Of a stretch of 47,254 bases of DNA, positions 20,014 to 30,061 are shown piece by piece. A model generated the notes under the pieces. It was given only the letters and a program-made list of their open reading frames with translations. It did not search any database and had not been told where the DNA came from. Both the position numbers and the translations under genes were made by a program. Position 1 is the first letter of the stretch. Each line of letters begins with the position of its first letter. This DNA comes from Priapulus caudatus (Eukaryota > Priapulida > Priapulimorpha > Priapulimorphida > Priapulidae), in contig NW_014577116.1 of assembly GCF_000485595.1 (NCBI RefSeq), positions 732,494 through 779,747 of the forward strand, read 5' to 3'.

Positions 20014-21392
20014 CTATTTTTTCTTGGATTTTCTCATCATTGGTGCATGTGATATATTAAGTTCCACATCTCTGTAGTCTCTTGCACTGAGATGAATAGT
20101 TTTTGGTGCCAGGTTTCTTTTGGTCAAATAACTCCTCAGTAACGTCTCATAGCTTAGTGAAGTTAGTTTACCTCCGGCTCGAGCCTTAAACTGTGAAAAC
20201 AATGTCTCAACAGCACTTCCATTAATTCTCAGTGGTGATATGTAGTTATCTGGGTGCCTTTCAATGAAAATTGAATCCAAGCCAGTGAAACCAAAATACA
20301 TCACGCTGAGAAGGTCCCATGTCTGAAAGAAGAGGTAACATATTGCTAAATTTTATTGATATAATTTTTACTATTAATACCTGCTATTAATATTATTATA
20401 ATTATGCCAAATATTTGCAAGTGAAATGTTACACATCCACAGTAACACATAAGCTAATAAGAGAGTCAATTTTCAAATTTGTTAGGGATTTATGTGATTT
20501 GTGACTATGGTAGTACATTATAAAAATATTAATCTGCCAAGACAAGAAGCGTCTTTCTTTGGGGCTTGTCAACTGGAATGAATGTTCCATGTGTTGGGAA
20601 TTTTCATATGCAAACAGTTTATTAATAAATATGAATAATTATGCCACAAAGAAATTATAACGTAGTTTAAAGCTCGTTTCAAGAAACATTACTAGAAGTT
20701 AGGATATAGATACTATCAAGACCCCATTAATTATATGGGCCCATTAATATATATAATGGGCTCTAGATACAATACTTTATGTTCATGTCATTTACCAAAT
20801 CTTACCTAGTAGTGTCGGTAAAAACTGATCTTCAAAAAACTGGTATCCTTCTCGGATATTGTCCAGTGATTTGAGATGCTTTCTGTCAATGATATCATGG
20901 CTTAGCAGACCATTTTCAAATAGGAAGTTGCATTCCTGGAGGTATTATCTCTGGTCATTATGGTAGTTGCAGCATTGGTGGGCTGTGGCTTGTCTACTGG
21001 CAATGCATGGTGTATCAGTTCTGCGAGAACTTGCCTTTGCTGAAAATAAAACAATGTTATTACTTACGAGGGATCTCACACCTAATTATTACGATGGAAG
21101 GCTTGCAATTAAAATTACATTGTGCTTTTAAATACGCAAACGTTACTACTACAAATTATACTACTTTATTTGGTGTGTAGCAGGTCCGCTAGCATTTTAG
21201 CTATTAATTAAATTGCACCTGCATCACTTTAGCTGGACGAACGTTCAACTTTGTCCATGCATCCCTTTTGATGAAGCTTTCCTGTAAGGATGGTACCTCT
21301 CTAGAAACATTTTTTGCTCTGCGATCTTTATCACGCCTCCACGTGTCTTCGACAGCTTCCCAGCCAAACACAGGACCTCCTAGGTGTGTCAC
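20014..21392 (-). pseudogene. P-element-like transposase exons (X1)
   Basis: Minus-strand exons. A: to 21219, GGPVFGWEAVEDTWRRD and FIKRDAWTKLNVRPAKVMQ, donor CAG|GTGCAA. B: 21039-20806 (acceptor TTATTTTCAG, donor CTAG|GTAAGA). C: ending at 20534, SPKERRFLSWQ. D: 20322-20014, TWDLLSVMYFGFTG and YISPLRINGSAVETLFSQF, ending in a basic RKSKKK. Exon B is 234 bp against 232 in copy 3, and the 2 extra bases shift its frame (NATSYLKMVC-stop instead of CNFLFENGLLSH). The C-D gap starts with ATTAAT where a GT donor is expected. The first part of the enzyme is not in this block. Transposases of the P superfamily excise DNA using an RNase-H-like core with a GTP-binding insertion, which is not visible here. 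Confidence 0.55.
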
Positions 21393-21507
21393 AAATCCCT
21401 TGCTTCGCCCAGTGACTGGCTTGGATTGCCCCCTACAGATTGAGATATATCTATATATATATATAAAGTTGTCTTTTATCTTTTGATTTCTTATTATTTT
21501 TTATTGT

Positions 21508-21655
21508 TTGGGATGGGATGGCATGGGATGGGATGGGATGGCATGGCATGCGATGTTATGGGATGGCATGGAATGCGATGGTATAGGATGGGATATGGGA
21601 TGGCATGGGATGCGGTGTGATGGGATGGCATGGAATGCGATGGTATAGGATGGGA
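21508..21655. repeat. degenerate pentanucleotide satellite (GGGAT-type), array 1
   Basis: About 30 units of five bases built on ATGGG/ATGGC/ATGGA/ATGCG, interrupted by GGTATAGG and GATATGGG variants. Related arrays lie at 28537 and 34565. Long stop-free frames here (PSHPIPSHR type) are an effect of the repeat. Confidence 0.9.
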
Positions 21656-21656
21656 T

Positions 21657-22787
21657 TGGAATCATTCTGGCATGCTCGGCTTCACGACGCTTCGCCTCAC
21701 GTTCATACATATCATATATGCTCTGCCAACCAAAGGCAATAACCTCACCAGCACGGAATCTCGTAAACGACTTTGTGCCACGTTGACGGGATGAAAACAA
21801 GGCATTGACCATGTTTTTAAGCTGGAAAAAAGGGTTTTATATTAAAGTATATTGTTATTGAACAAAATCCTATTCAATCTGTAAGCGGTCATCTAGGTAT
21901 CATACTTATGTGAGATGTCTGAAACAAGTGTATCATTATTTAAAAAAAATAGTTTGTTTCATCATGCACGTTTTACAGTCCGAAACGTAATAAACATTTT
22001 TGCATTGCTTTGAATTAAAAAAATTGGTATTATTTCCTTTTACTGTCAACAGAAGAAATATCTAAATATAGTATTAATTACTTACTTGGTGCGACGGACA
22101 GATGACGAAATGCACTCTGTACATCGGGTTGAACGGGTTCGTAAACCACGGCTCAATGTCTTGCGTGTAAGATTCCTTCGATCGACTGTACGCACCTCGC
22201 CTTATCCCGGTCCACGCTTTGATTGTGGTCAAGTTTGCACCAGCACCATCACAAACTATGCAGACGGTGTGAAACCCATGGGCCTCGAATAGCCTCATGG
22301 TTTCTGCAAGGCATCCTGTCAAAAATTTGTGCTCGAGGGAAGATTCTGTAGCGAAGTAGGGGCCAATGACATCGTAGGATGAAGACAGATCTCTCCAAAG
22401 AAACTGCAGGACAGACTGTGCTGGTGCTATGCGCTTCTTTTGTTCCAGTGTTTCGTAAATGTCATGTAAGGTGCTGAGATCGTCAGGTGTTAGCGCGACA
22501 CCGTACATTTGGAGATTCTTACTGTTCCACATTACCTTACCGATGACGCGCACTTCATCGAGAATCAAGACGCCCTCACCCTTAGGTTCTTCTTGACCTT
22601 CAGAAACCTTTTGCTGTTTGAAGGTGTGGTAGTAAGCGGCTGCAGCGTGCATGTTTTTTTCTGACAGCACGTTGACCTCGAGGGCTGCTTCCATCTGTCT
22701 TTGCAGACTTCGAACACAAGGTAGCTGCAGAATTTGCAGTTTGGCAAGAGCCTTGTAGGCTGCCGGACTTCTGGAGAAGATCGCCAA
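21657..22787 (-). pseudogene. P-element-like transposase, copy 3, N-terminal and core exons
   Basis: Exon 1 (22787-22086) has LQILQLPCVRSLQRQM, then GVLILDEVRVIGKVMWNSK, YFATESSLEHKFL, and HTVCIVCDGAGANLTTIK, ending CPSHQ at a perfect GTAAGT donor (22085). Exon 2 (21821 downwards, acceptor TTTTTTCCAG) starts LKNMVNALFSSRQ and runs to AEHARMIP at 21657. The junction gives CPSHQ-LKNMVNAL, matching the D-P/S-H-x-hKNhRN stretch of P-superfamily transposases, and CDGAxxN is also typical of that group. The first conserved Asp may be that of LILDEV. Exon 2 stops at satellite sequence, and its continuation (ARMIPGMQRSF) is found at 15866. Each exon is individually open. The start at 22787 is only the first ATG and an upstream exon is possible. 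Confidence 0.6.
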
Positions 22788-22945
22788 TGCTGCAAAAACA
22801 ATTTAAAATTTGCTGTAACGAAGATGATAGGTTAGTGCAAGGGGTGTCATTTTACGAGCAACTACTATTGAGCATGCCAATACAAAACCGATCTCCGAAT
22901 TTTAATATGTTTAACTGATACCTTCACGACTGGGTCAAGAAATTG

Positions 22946-23785
22946 TTACGGGTTAAATGCAGAGATCCTTTTCGGCAATTAAGCAGTGAATTGTTGTCGG
23001 GATATCTAAATGTAACGTTGGATTTAACGCTACTTGACTATTGTTGTTTGCTATGTTATGTTTCGCTAATACATAGATAAGAGAAGCCAATCAGAGAATA
23101 TATACCATGACTGATGTTGCTTTTAATTTAGTTCACTACACGGTTACAAGCACACGGTCGCGTCTGGAGTCGGGAGCGAGTTCCTCGAGACAGCTCGCGC
23201 AGCTGCTTTTATAGGTGCCCCCCCACGCGCGTGTCACATGGTCAACCACGTGCCACGCCCACCAACCATCGTGCCCGTCGCATCTGCGTTCGCTTGGCTT
23301 CACCCCGCTCGCATTGGACGGTGGCGGCCCCTAACGGGAAAGACCCGCTATTCTGTAGCACCACCGTCCAGGAGGTGGCGCCGTCTATTCGCAGGAATGC
23401 GTCACGCGCGCTTAACATGGCCGCCGCTTTCGGCGTTGATGGAATTCACGCCTGATTAGCGGCAACTAAGCCACTTGGACTAAATTACATGGATGACTGA
23501 TCAGCTAGTGTCAGTCTGCATTATTGTCTTAATATGGTCAATGCTATAGCGCTATGCCAAATATATTGCAGTCGCCACACGTCCGTAGAGTTAATCCCTC
23601 AATCAGCTAGCACCTCATTATTGCGACACTCGGCAGCCATCTTAACTGGTGCAGCCATAACTGCGGCCGCGTGCAGCTGTATTGATTGCTCCTGGTTGCC
23701 AGGGGCAACGCTGTTCAATCAATACCTCCGCTTCGTGTCGGGGAGGGGGGAGAGCAACTCTCGCCCCTGTAACGGCATCGTTACA
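22946..23785 (-). mobile_element. 3' LTR of Gypsy-type element (about 840 bp)
   Basis: On the minus strand the LTR starts TGTAACGATG at 23785, immediately after a polypurine tract. It includes a TATAAAAGC box (about 23206-23215), GC-rich U3 sequence with inverted repeats (23679-23688 with 23716-23725), and an end placed at CCCGTAACA near 22946. The end is chosen from the TG...CA rule and is uncertain by some tens of bases. No matching 5' LTR is seen in the window. Confidence 0.6.
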
Positions 23786-23800
23786 CTTCTCCCCCCACTA
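23786..23800 (-). promoter_or_regulatory. polypurine tract of the Gypsy element
   Basis: The minus strand reads TAGTGGGGGGAGAAG directly before the LTR start. This tract primes plus-strand DNA synthesis in LTR retroelements. Confidence 0.7.
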
Positions 23801-24055
23801 AAACGATGTTCACTAAAGTGGTCACTCAAGTGGACATCGATCTGCCAGTCTCCTGGCTGGCTCTACTTTCATGGTAATATTTTATAGCCGAATTAGTTGC
23901 ATGCTCTTTTTAGATAGCATCTGAGCTACCATCAATACAATTAATACTTAACTAATTAATACGCAACACATAACAATGACACATTATTGTCTACCGCACA
24001 CCGTACAAAACTACTAGGGAATCTTCACGAATCCGTGGCTGCGAAGTGAAGCATC

Positions 24056-24240
24056 CTAAAGTTCTGTGGACGTCAGTGGTCGACTTCCTCGTCGGATGCG
24101 CGGGTTGGTGGCGTCGTCGTGGCGGACAAGTAGCGTTTCCGTCCGGCGCATGTGGGATGGATAGAACGATGTACTCTCCGGGCCGTTCTCCCCGTCGACG
24201 GTGAATTCGAACGTGGTCGGGTCGGCTCCATTTGACAAGA
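24056..24240 (-). pseudogene. pol: C-terminal tail of Gypsy pol, after an internal deletion
   Basis: TTFEFTVDGE and, in a neighbouring frame, GNATCPPRRRHQPAHPTRKS look like the end of a Gypsy pol (the F-x-V-D-G box followed by an Arg/Pro-rich tail). It follows the RT fragment directly, with nothing between, and leads to the LTR. The middle of pol (RT palm to integrase) is therefore deleted in this copy. Confidence 0.5.
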
Positions 24241-25579
24241 GGGTGTGACAAAACTCGCCTTATGTTGATGCTTCCTAGCAATGGGCATCTGATGATATGC
24301 AGAACAGAGATCAAGGGTTGAATAAACTCGTGCACCCCCCCCCAACTGATGCAGTACGTCATCGACTAAAGGGAGAGGAAAACTATCTCGGACAGTCACT
24401 GCGTTCAAACGCCTAAAATCAATACATAATCTCCAATCTGAATCCTTTTTCTGAACAAGAATAACAGGAGAAGCCCAAGGACTACATGATTCTCGAATTA
24501 AACCAGCCTGCAACAATTCCTGCACCTTTTGATCAACTATTCTCGCATGTGCGACACTTAGCCTATATGGTTTAGAACGAATTGGTCGGTTACCTTGAGT
24601 ATCGATATAGAACTCCGTCATGTGCGTCCTGCCTAAATCCGTACTTTATTTGGCAAAGGCGGCCTCATTCCTATTTAAGAACGTAAGTAACGAAACACGC
24701 TGGTCCGTATCAGTAACATGACTAACCGACTTCTCAAATGACAACTCACTTGAAAGACCTACGTCAGACGGCGTAGAAATAGCTGCTGCGGATGTTTGCT
24801 CACACGAGGGCGCCACGTTCAAAGGCGGAGCCATGACTGCAAGCGAAGATGGCTGCGAACAATGTGTATTAACCTGAAAAACTCCCAAAATAGAATTGCA
24901 CGGCAGCCTTATTAGGTTTGAGCCTAAATTAAACAAAACATAGGAGACTGTTTTAGAATCCGCAACCTTAGCAGAAGCCCGAGCTATCGTTATATCGCTA
25001 AAATCGCTACGACGAATTGTGTTAAGATACCTAAGATCTAGAAACTTTAGCGACCTTGGCAATCGAAACTGACACCTGATCCGAGAGTGTGGCTGAAGCG
25101 TAACAGCTGCCGCCAATCTCGCGAACACAGGCTTATCATTATTAGATGTGAGTAAAGGAGCAATCAATCTACCCATATGCAAAATATTTGCCTTAAGGTC
25201 AACCACGACCCCATTTAATTGCAAAAAATCAGCCCCGATTACACAAGACCTCGGCAAATCTTCAACAACATGGAAAACGACAGATAATACTTGTCCCTCC
25301 ACCGTCAGGGGAAGCACCATTGCTGCCAAGACGGGTAACTGATGCCCGCTAGCTGACAACAAAACAGAATAACTAGTACGCATTAGTGGGGCCTGGCGCC
25401 GCTGTGTGGCTGCTCGCCATTGCTGCGCATTTAGGAGTCAGATCGGATCCAGTATCCACAAGAGCAGACATACGTCTCCCTGAAATAGACACCATGCAAC
25501 GCGGGGTATTATTAGCTGTAATTGAGGAAGACACAAAGAGATATGGAAACGCGGGTGGGTGTTGGGGTATGTGACGCAC
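24240..25579 (-). pseudogene. pol: Gypsy pol: protease and N-terminal reverse transcriptase
   Basis: The minus strand has retropepsin with active site SALVDTGSDLT (about 25440) and the C-terminal CVIGADFLQLNGVVVDL, then a linker, then RT fingers: RLSVAHARIVDQKVQELLQAG, SPWASPVILVQKKDSDWRLC, IDFRRLNAVTVRDSFPLP and the first catalytic Asp in YSTLDLCSAYHQMPIA. It breaks off at KASFVTP before the YxDD box. Lesions: a frameshift shortly after DTGSDL and an in-frame TAA at 24646 between protease and RT. Protease processes the polyprotein and RT copies the RNA. Missing domains make it non-autonomous. Confidence 0.85.
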
Positions 25580-25640
25580 GCGCGAATCTTACATGCGACC
25601 CCCCGTAGCGTTTCCCTGCGCCTTTCCACGCACCCTGCAA

Positions 25641-26450
25641 TTGCTAGCCATATGCCCCAATCGTTGACAATTATAGCAACGTACAGGCGCACGTGGCGGC
25701 ATTGAGGGGAACCGCTGCGGATAAGGTGGGGCGGGAAACAAAAGCGTATCCGGTTGACGAGTAGGAACAGACGAAGACTATGGGAAACACAGCACGTGCA
25801 GCTGTCATAGCGGCTGCAAAATCATTTTTAACACTAATCAACATTTCCGCATGCTCCTTCATCAAGGCGGTCAATTGCTTGAGTTGGTGGGACATGGTTT
25901 CATATTCGTTAGCACGAGACACCTCTTCATTATGTAAGACACGTCGTCTTCCGAATAATTCGCCACTAATTATACCTCCGATGGAGGCGCTCGGCCCCTT
26001 TCTGGCTGCCTCCGTCGCAGCCGCCATGAAGAGTCTCCAGTCCACGCTCTTGGATACCTGGGAAGCAGCCCCCGGTCGATCACCGCCGACCGCAGCTCCC
26101 GCCACACCTCTTGGGGCTGCGTCCCCCTGGCCGGATGGCTGCGCACTCCCTCCTCCAGACGGCTGCGCGGAGCACTCTCCCGCGGACGGCTTCCTCCTTG
26201 CCTTCTTTCTTGCCGGCACTACATCCCAGGCAGGAGGCGACAGCAGCAGCTCGTCGGAGAATGGCATCTCCGGCCACTCCTCGCCCAGCTCCATTGGGCT
26301 CTCCGGCTGCACTTTTCTGAGCAGGTCCTCGACGACCTCTGCCGCCGTCTCCACGGCCTCCAATCCGTCGTGCGGGTGCTCGCTCCCACCGGACCGGTCG
26401 GTGGGTGGCCGGTCCTCCTCCTCACCTCCTGGGACGGTCGCCATGTCCGC
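25641..26450 (-). pseudogene. gag: Gypsy Gag-like protein with CCHC zinc knuckle
   Basis: Probable start MATVPGGEEEDRPP near 26444, then an acidic/Pro-rich region, a basic KARRKPSAG patch, a predicted helix (SRANEYETMSHQLKQLTALM), a Pro-rich stretch, and a CCHC knuckle CYNCQRLGHMASNC (about 25641-25683). The knuckle is in a different frame from the main 26486-25671 frame, so there is a shift near 25745. Gag packages the element RNA. The knuckle directly precedes the protease, the usual retroelement order. The N-terminal part does not look like a standard Gypsy capsid, so assignment of the first 200 residues is weaker. Confidence 0.6.
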
Positions 26451-26489
26451 CCAGGACCTCCACCGCACGGCTGCAACAGTAAACAAAGG

Positions 26490-27185
26490 AGGTCAATGCG
26501 CCCATTAGTTTTTAACCGTGCATGTCTGCGCAGGCGCAAGACCACTACCGTCGGCGACATTTGACCCTCACAGTCGACCCAAACGAGTGCATGGTGATTC
26601 ACAACCACAGTGCTTTGTGCAGCTCACCTAGTTTTTCTTTTCCCATTATCTTCACAAGCCAATCAGGACTCTCAGGGACCCATCTCTTGCTCGCCGTCTC
26701 GCTCCCTGACGTGAAATGACCTAAAACACTCATCACGTCCCACGTAGCATGTGAACACAAACAATACCAGCCTTCCCCCTATAGGCCTGAAACCCTTTCA
26801 GCTCTCAGCTCGTGAAATACGTCGGAGTTTACCCATAAAACTCCGGAATCCGGCTCAAACTCCGACACTCTAATGGGGAACAAACCCCAAACTCGTTCCA
26901 ATCAAGGGTAATAAATCTGAATGCCCGTGGGTGAGTAGCGCGGTACCAGCCGGCTAGAGAACACACGTGACGCAACTACCTCGGGTGCCCCCAACAGCCA
27001 CTGCTCGAATCAGTACGGTGCAACATTCCAACCAACCAACCAACACGGGTCCGTAGCAGTATGGAACCCGCACTCCGTCCCTACCCCGCCACCGGGAGTT
27101 TGGTGCCAGGCCACCGTCATGTGGCAACAGCTGTTCGACCCACACAAACATGGCTACCATCAGGACGACAAAGGTCACATACTAC
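26490..27185. other. no gene recognised
   Basis: Upstream side of the Gypsy gag. No copy of the 3' LTR sequence is apparent here, so the 5' LTR is missing, strongly diverged or separated. Repeated AACTCCG words occur at 26820-26870. Confidence 0.4.
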
Positions 27186-27271
27186 CTATCACCATCTTTC
27201 TTTATGAATTCGTTTTATACACATGACTTAGACAGATTACTGGATGTTCTCTGAAATCCCTACAATAACTA

Positions 27272-27513
27272 TGTAATATGGAACCGTATCAGACATGATA
27301 AAAATTCTGTTATCATTATATCGGTATATTGTATATACCGATAATGTTAAGTGATACGTTTATGAGCTATTATGCCAGTAGATGGCGCTACACGTTTATC
27401 CGGGAGATAGACGCAGAACTTGTATGGCGGTCTTTTGTAATAAAGCGTGACTCGTTGTGTTCCTGACAAAACGTGTTGTCTGTTTAATCTCAGCAGCAGC
27501 ACAACACGTAACA
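27272..27513 (+). mobile_element. short LTR (242 bp), Z1
   Basis: Starts TGTAATATGG, ends ACACGTAACA, contains AATAAAG (27439), and is followed directly by a primer-binding site and gag. It holds a 10-bp hairpin (27319-27328 with 27334-27343) and a CTCF-like word. The 5' boundary is chosen by the TG rule. Confidence 0.6.
27375..27389 (+). promoter_or_regulatory. CTCF-consensus word inside LTR (Z1)
   Basis: CCAGTAGATGGCGCT matches the 15-base consensus CCASYAGRKGGCRSY at every position. The same word is at 38347-38361. Binding is untested. Confidence 0.4.
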
Positions 27514-27531
27514 TGGTGGCAGCAGTTTACT
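27514..27531 (+). promoter_or_regulatory. primer-binding site (Z1)
   Basis: TGGTGGCAGCAGTTTACT lies directly after the LTR end. The TGG start is complementary to the CCA end of a tRNA. This is where minus-strand DNA synthesis would begin. Confidence 0.6.
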
Positions 27532-27689
27532 TGAACCGTGAGCAGGTTACATTGTGAGACAGGCAAGCCTTCTGCATAGCAAAAGCTAGTCTGCATAGCC
27601 TGGACTGAAATTCTACAGTACAGCACAATGGAGGCTCATGTGGCAAACGCCGCCGAATGGCGATGTGTATGGCCGCCGTGTCCATAACT

Positions 27690-28448
27690 TTGGCAGCATA
27701 AAACCCCCGCAGCCGCTGACCTTAAAAGAAGACAAGGTAGAAAACTGGAAACTCTAAGAAGAGATGGGTTAACTATCTCCTACTGTCGGGATTAAATACA
27801 CATGAACGAGCTGTTCAAGTGGTAATACTAGAGAACTGCCGAGCTGATGATGCAATGAAAATGCTCAGTATATTAAGTTTTGTAACTCCTACGTCTCTAA
27901 CGATTGTTACTGAAATAACAGATAAATTCTAAGAATATGCCATAGTGAAGGTCAACAACACGACAGGATGGAGAGAGTCTTATTCCATCGTAGAAGTCAG
28001 CAGGAAGGAGAAGAATTCGAACACTTCCTGGCGGACCTCAGATCGTTCGCACGGACCTGTAAGCTTTGCAGTGAGTGCGAGCCATCAATGATTAGAGATA
28101 GAATCGTACTTGGCATAAGAGGAAATGACACAAGGGAAAACCTTCTAAAATAAGGAAACTAGACCTTGGGAGATGCATCGACATAAGCAGAGCTGCAGAG
28201 TCTGCTTCTGTATGCGACAGAACACTGAAAACGGACACGCCCGACACTGCACAAAATAAGTGCGAAGATTTACAAGAGAAGCGAAAAAAGGCAGAGAGAA
28301 CAGTGCCGGTTTTGTGACGCATCTCATGTGATGAAGAAGGAAAGGTGTCCTGCCTACGAGAAAACGTGCCGAAACTGCGGCAAGCAAAATCACTTCCAGT
28401 CAAGATGCCCAGAACCGCTGGCAAACCAGCACTACAGGGCGAACAGAT
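27690..28448 (+). pseudogene. gag: LTR-retrotransposon gag with CCHC knuckle (Z1)
   Basis: Plus-strand blocks: PPQPLTLKEDKVENWKL, then VLFHRRSQQEGEEFEHFLAD and LRSFARTCKLCSECEPSMIRD (27968-28153), IRKLDLGRCIDI in a shifted frame, and CRNCGKQNHFQSRC (28367-28407), a CX2CX4HX4C knuckle. The FHRR-QxxGE-xhxxFhxxLRxhA pattern is the Retrotrans_gag type found in Gypsy/Ty3 elements. Gag forms the particle around the RNA. Frames are broken by stops near 27760 and 27930, an A-run one base short after ENLL (same in both Z copies), and another shift before the knuckle. No protease or RT follows. The sequence switches to satellite at 28535. Confidence 0.75.
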
Positions 28449-28536
28449 GACAGAGACCGATGGCATAAGGGCGATTGAAGACCCGCCGAGGTCAGGTGAA
28501 TCAGCTCAATGAAGACCATAAGAAGATACAGCTCTG

Positions 28537-28715
28537 ATGGCATGGAATGCGATGGTATAGGATGGGATATGGGATGGCATGGGATGCGGTGTGATGGGAT
28601 GGCATGGAATGCGATGGTATAGGATGGGATGGGATGCGGTGCGATGGGATGGGATGGGATGGCATGGAATGGGATGGATGGATGAATGCATGCATGGATG
28701 CATGGATAGATAGAT
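28537..28715. repeat. pentanucleotide satellite, array 2
   Basis: The same degenerate ATGGG/ATGGC units as arrays 1 and 3, ending in GGATGGATG, GCATGCATGG and TAGATAGATAG variants. It joins block Z1 directly to block Y1. Confidence 0.9.
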
Positions 28716-28725
28716 AGTTAGATTT

Positions 28726-29130
28726 TTAGGGGTATTTTCTTTTCAACCAAGTGGTCACCAGCTGAGTAACGCCACTGATTTCCCTGGGCAACGCCGGGTA
28801 TCCCGCTAGTACATTATATTTCCCAACCTCTCCTAAACAAAAAGCACATATATTGTCTCTGTCTCGTCCCGTGAACAAGGCACTCGCTGTCGAGGGAAGC
28901 TGTCCCCGTCGTTGACTCTCTCTTCCCGGTTGGTCTGTCTGGCTCACTCTCTATGGTGGCTGCACATGATGTTCTTATCGCAGTCCTACTTCTCTTCTTA
29001 AAGCTTCGAGCATATCCTTCATCGACCAGTCCAGATACTCACTTCCCCGCTTAATGGTGAGTCTCAACGATATCGGTAGCTTCTCCAAGATTGCGGGCAC
29101 AACTATACTCGAATACATTATGATATACGT
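28726..29130 (-). pseudogene. BEL/Pao-like gag fragment (Y1)
   Basis: The decayed counterpart of the open 140-residue frame at 35232-34810. Here the frame is lost by a one-base difference in the TCTCTCTTCCCGG region and by a small insertion near 29120. The conserved ILEKLPLPLRLTI, DWSMKDMLEALRREV and CAFCLGE features can still be traced. Confidence 0.45.
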
Positions 29131-29139
29131 TTATACATG

Positions 29140-29970
29140 ATATTTCCCAACAATATCGCACTGCCAGAAATGCAAATAGTACAAAACTTACCTCGAAAAA
29201 ATCAAGATAATTCCGTGGTAGTTTCTTTCCCTGTGAAATCTTTCTCCCGCCAAGAATTTGTATTTAATTGTGTGCGCGCTCCTTTGTATTGTCTTACAGC
29301 CAATCAAAATACATTAACTTCAAATTACGTAGCAGGGGATTCAAGAACAGTTCATTTCTATTACCTCTGGAAATATTCCTAGTTTTCCAGATGGCTGCCC
29401 ACGACGTTATGATTTCTACGGCGTTTTGGCCGCCTTATATACGGGCTGGTTGTTACCTGCTTAACGTGTAGGTTTTCCCCCTTCCCCTAGCAACAAACAG
29501 CGGGGTGCCTCCAGCTGGCATTGCTTCTTTACGATAATCCCCGTGTGCTCTTGCCTGGTTCCTGCATTCCTCGATGATGTCGTTTGTTTACATTCTGATC
29601 CGCACTTAGCCCTGTTGCGGCAGCTGGAACTGGCTGAGTACTTTTCCATTTGTATTCTATTTTAATTGTCTGTTTATTTATCTCATCATTATCCTTTTCA
29701 TCCGTACTTTTCCTACTTTAACACATTTTGTGTTGGTTACCGGTTTTCCGATCCATGTTTTTAGTTATTCCAAAATGGCCGTGCCCTGTAATGAGTAAGG
29801 AGCTATATATACCTGTAATATGTAGCTCCTTGTGTAATGAGTTATGGTTTGCCGAAATTGCTACAATAGGCACCAAATAATGGTCGCATATGAAATACCC
29901 TGGGAGCAGTGCTCCAGTACAGTACTCTCAACAACTGGAAAATATTAGCAGAGCAATTAGGCATGTTATA
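29140..29970. other. no gene recognised (Y1)
   Basis: Short open frames only. A 9-bp hairpin (AAGGAGCTA...TAGCTCCTT) lies at about 29809-29833. Confidence 0.4.
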
Positions 29971-30009
29971 AATACTAATTTAAATGATTAGGCATGACTA
30001 ATATAATAA

Positions 30010-30050
30010 AAACAGACAGACAGACAGACCGTAGGCAGACAGACAGACAA
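30010..30050. repeat. (CAGA)n microsatellite (Y1)
   Basis: Two short runs of CAGA separated by CCGTAGG. The same run is at 36083-36119. Confidence 0.85.
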
Positions 30051-30061
30051 AAAACATTTAC

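Larger units (their letters stand above)
19120..21655. repeat. duplication block X, copy 1
   Basis: Starts with a (TA)n microsatellite (19130-19160), contains a plus-strand terminal exon and minus-strand P-like exons, and ends in a pentanucleotide satellite. Nearly identical to 32179-34720 (fewer than ten differences noticed in about 2.4 kb). The match ends inside the satellite at about 21655. Confidence 0.9.
27186..28535. repeat. duplication block Z, copy 1
   Basis: Matches 38168-39511 in direct orientation. The left edge is at CTTTCTTTATGAATTCG and the right edge exactly at GATACAGCTCTGA, after which copy 1 enters the satellite and copy 2 a minisatellite. Highly similar except for a divergent patch at about 27800-27960. 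Confidence 0.9.

Noticed and set aside
21501-21812. PSHPIPSHR-type frames over the pentanucleotide arrays (also at 28501-28703 and 34552-34779)
   Set aside because: 5-bp repeats without stop codons give long artificial proteins. Only the FRAGEVIAFGWQSIYDMY part of the first is genuine P-like exon.
25780-26508. 242-codon plus-strand frame over the gag region
   Set aside because: GC-rich shadow of the minus-strand Gag frame. The minus strand has the knuckle, protease and RT in order.
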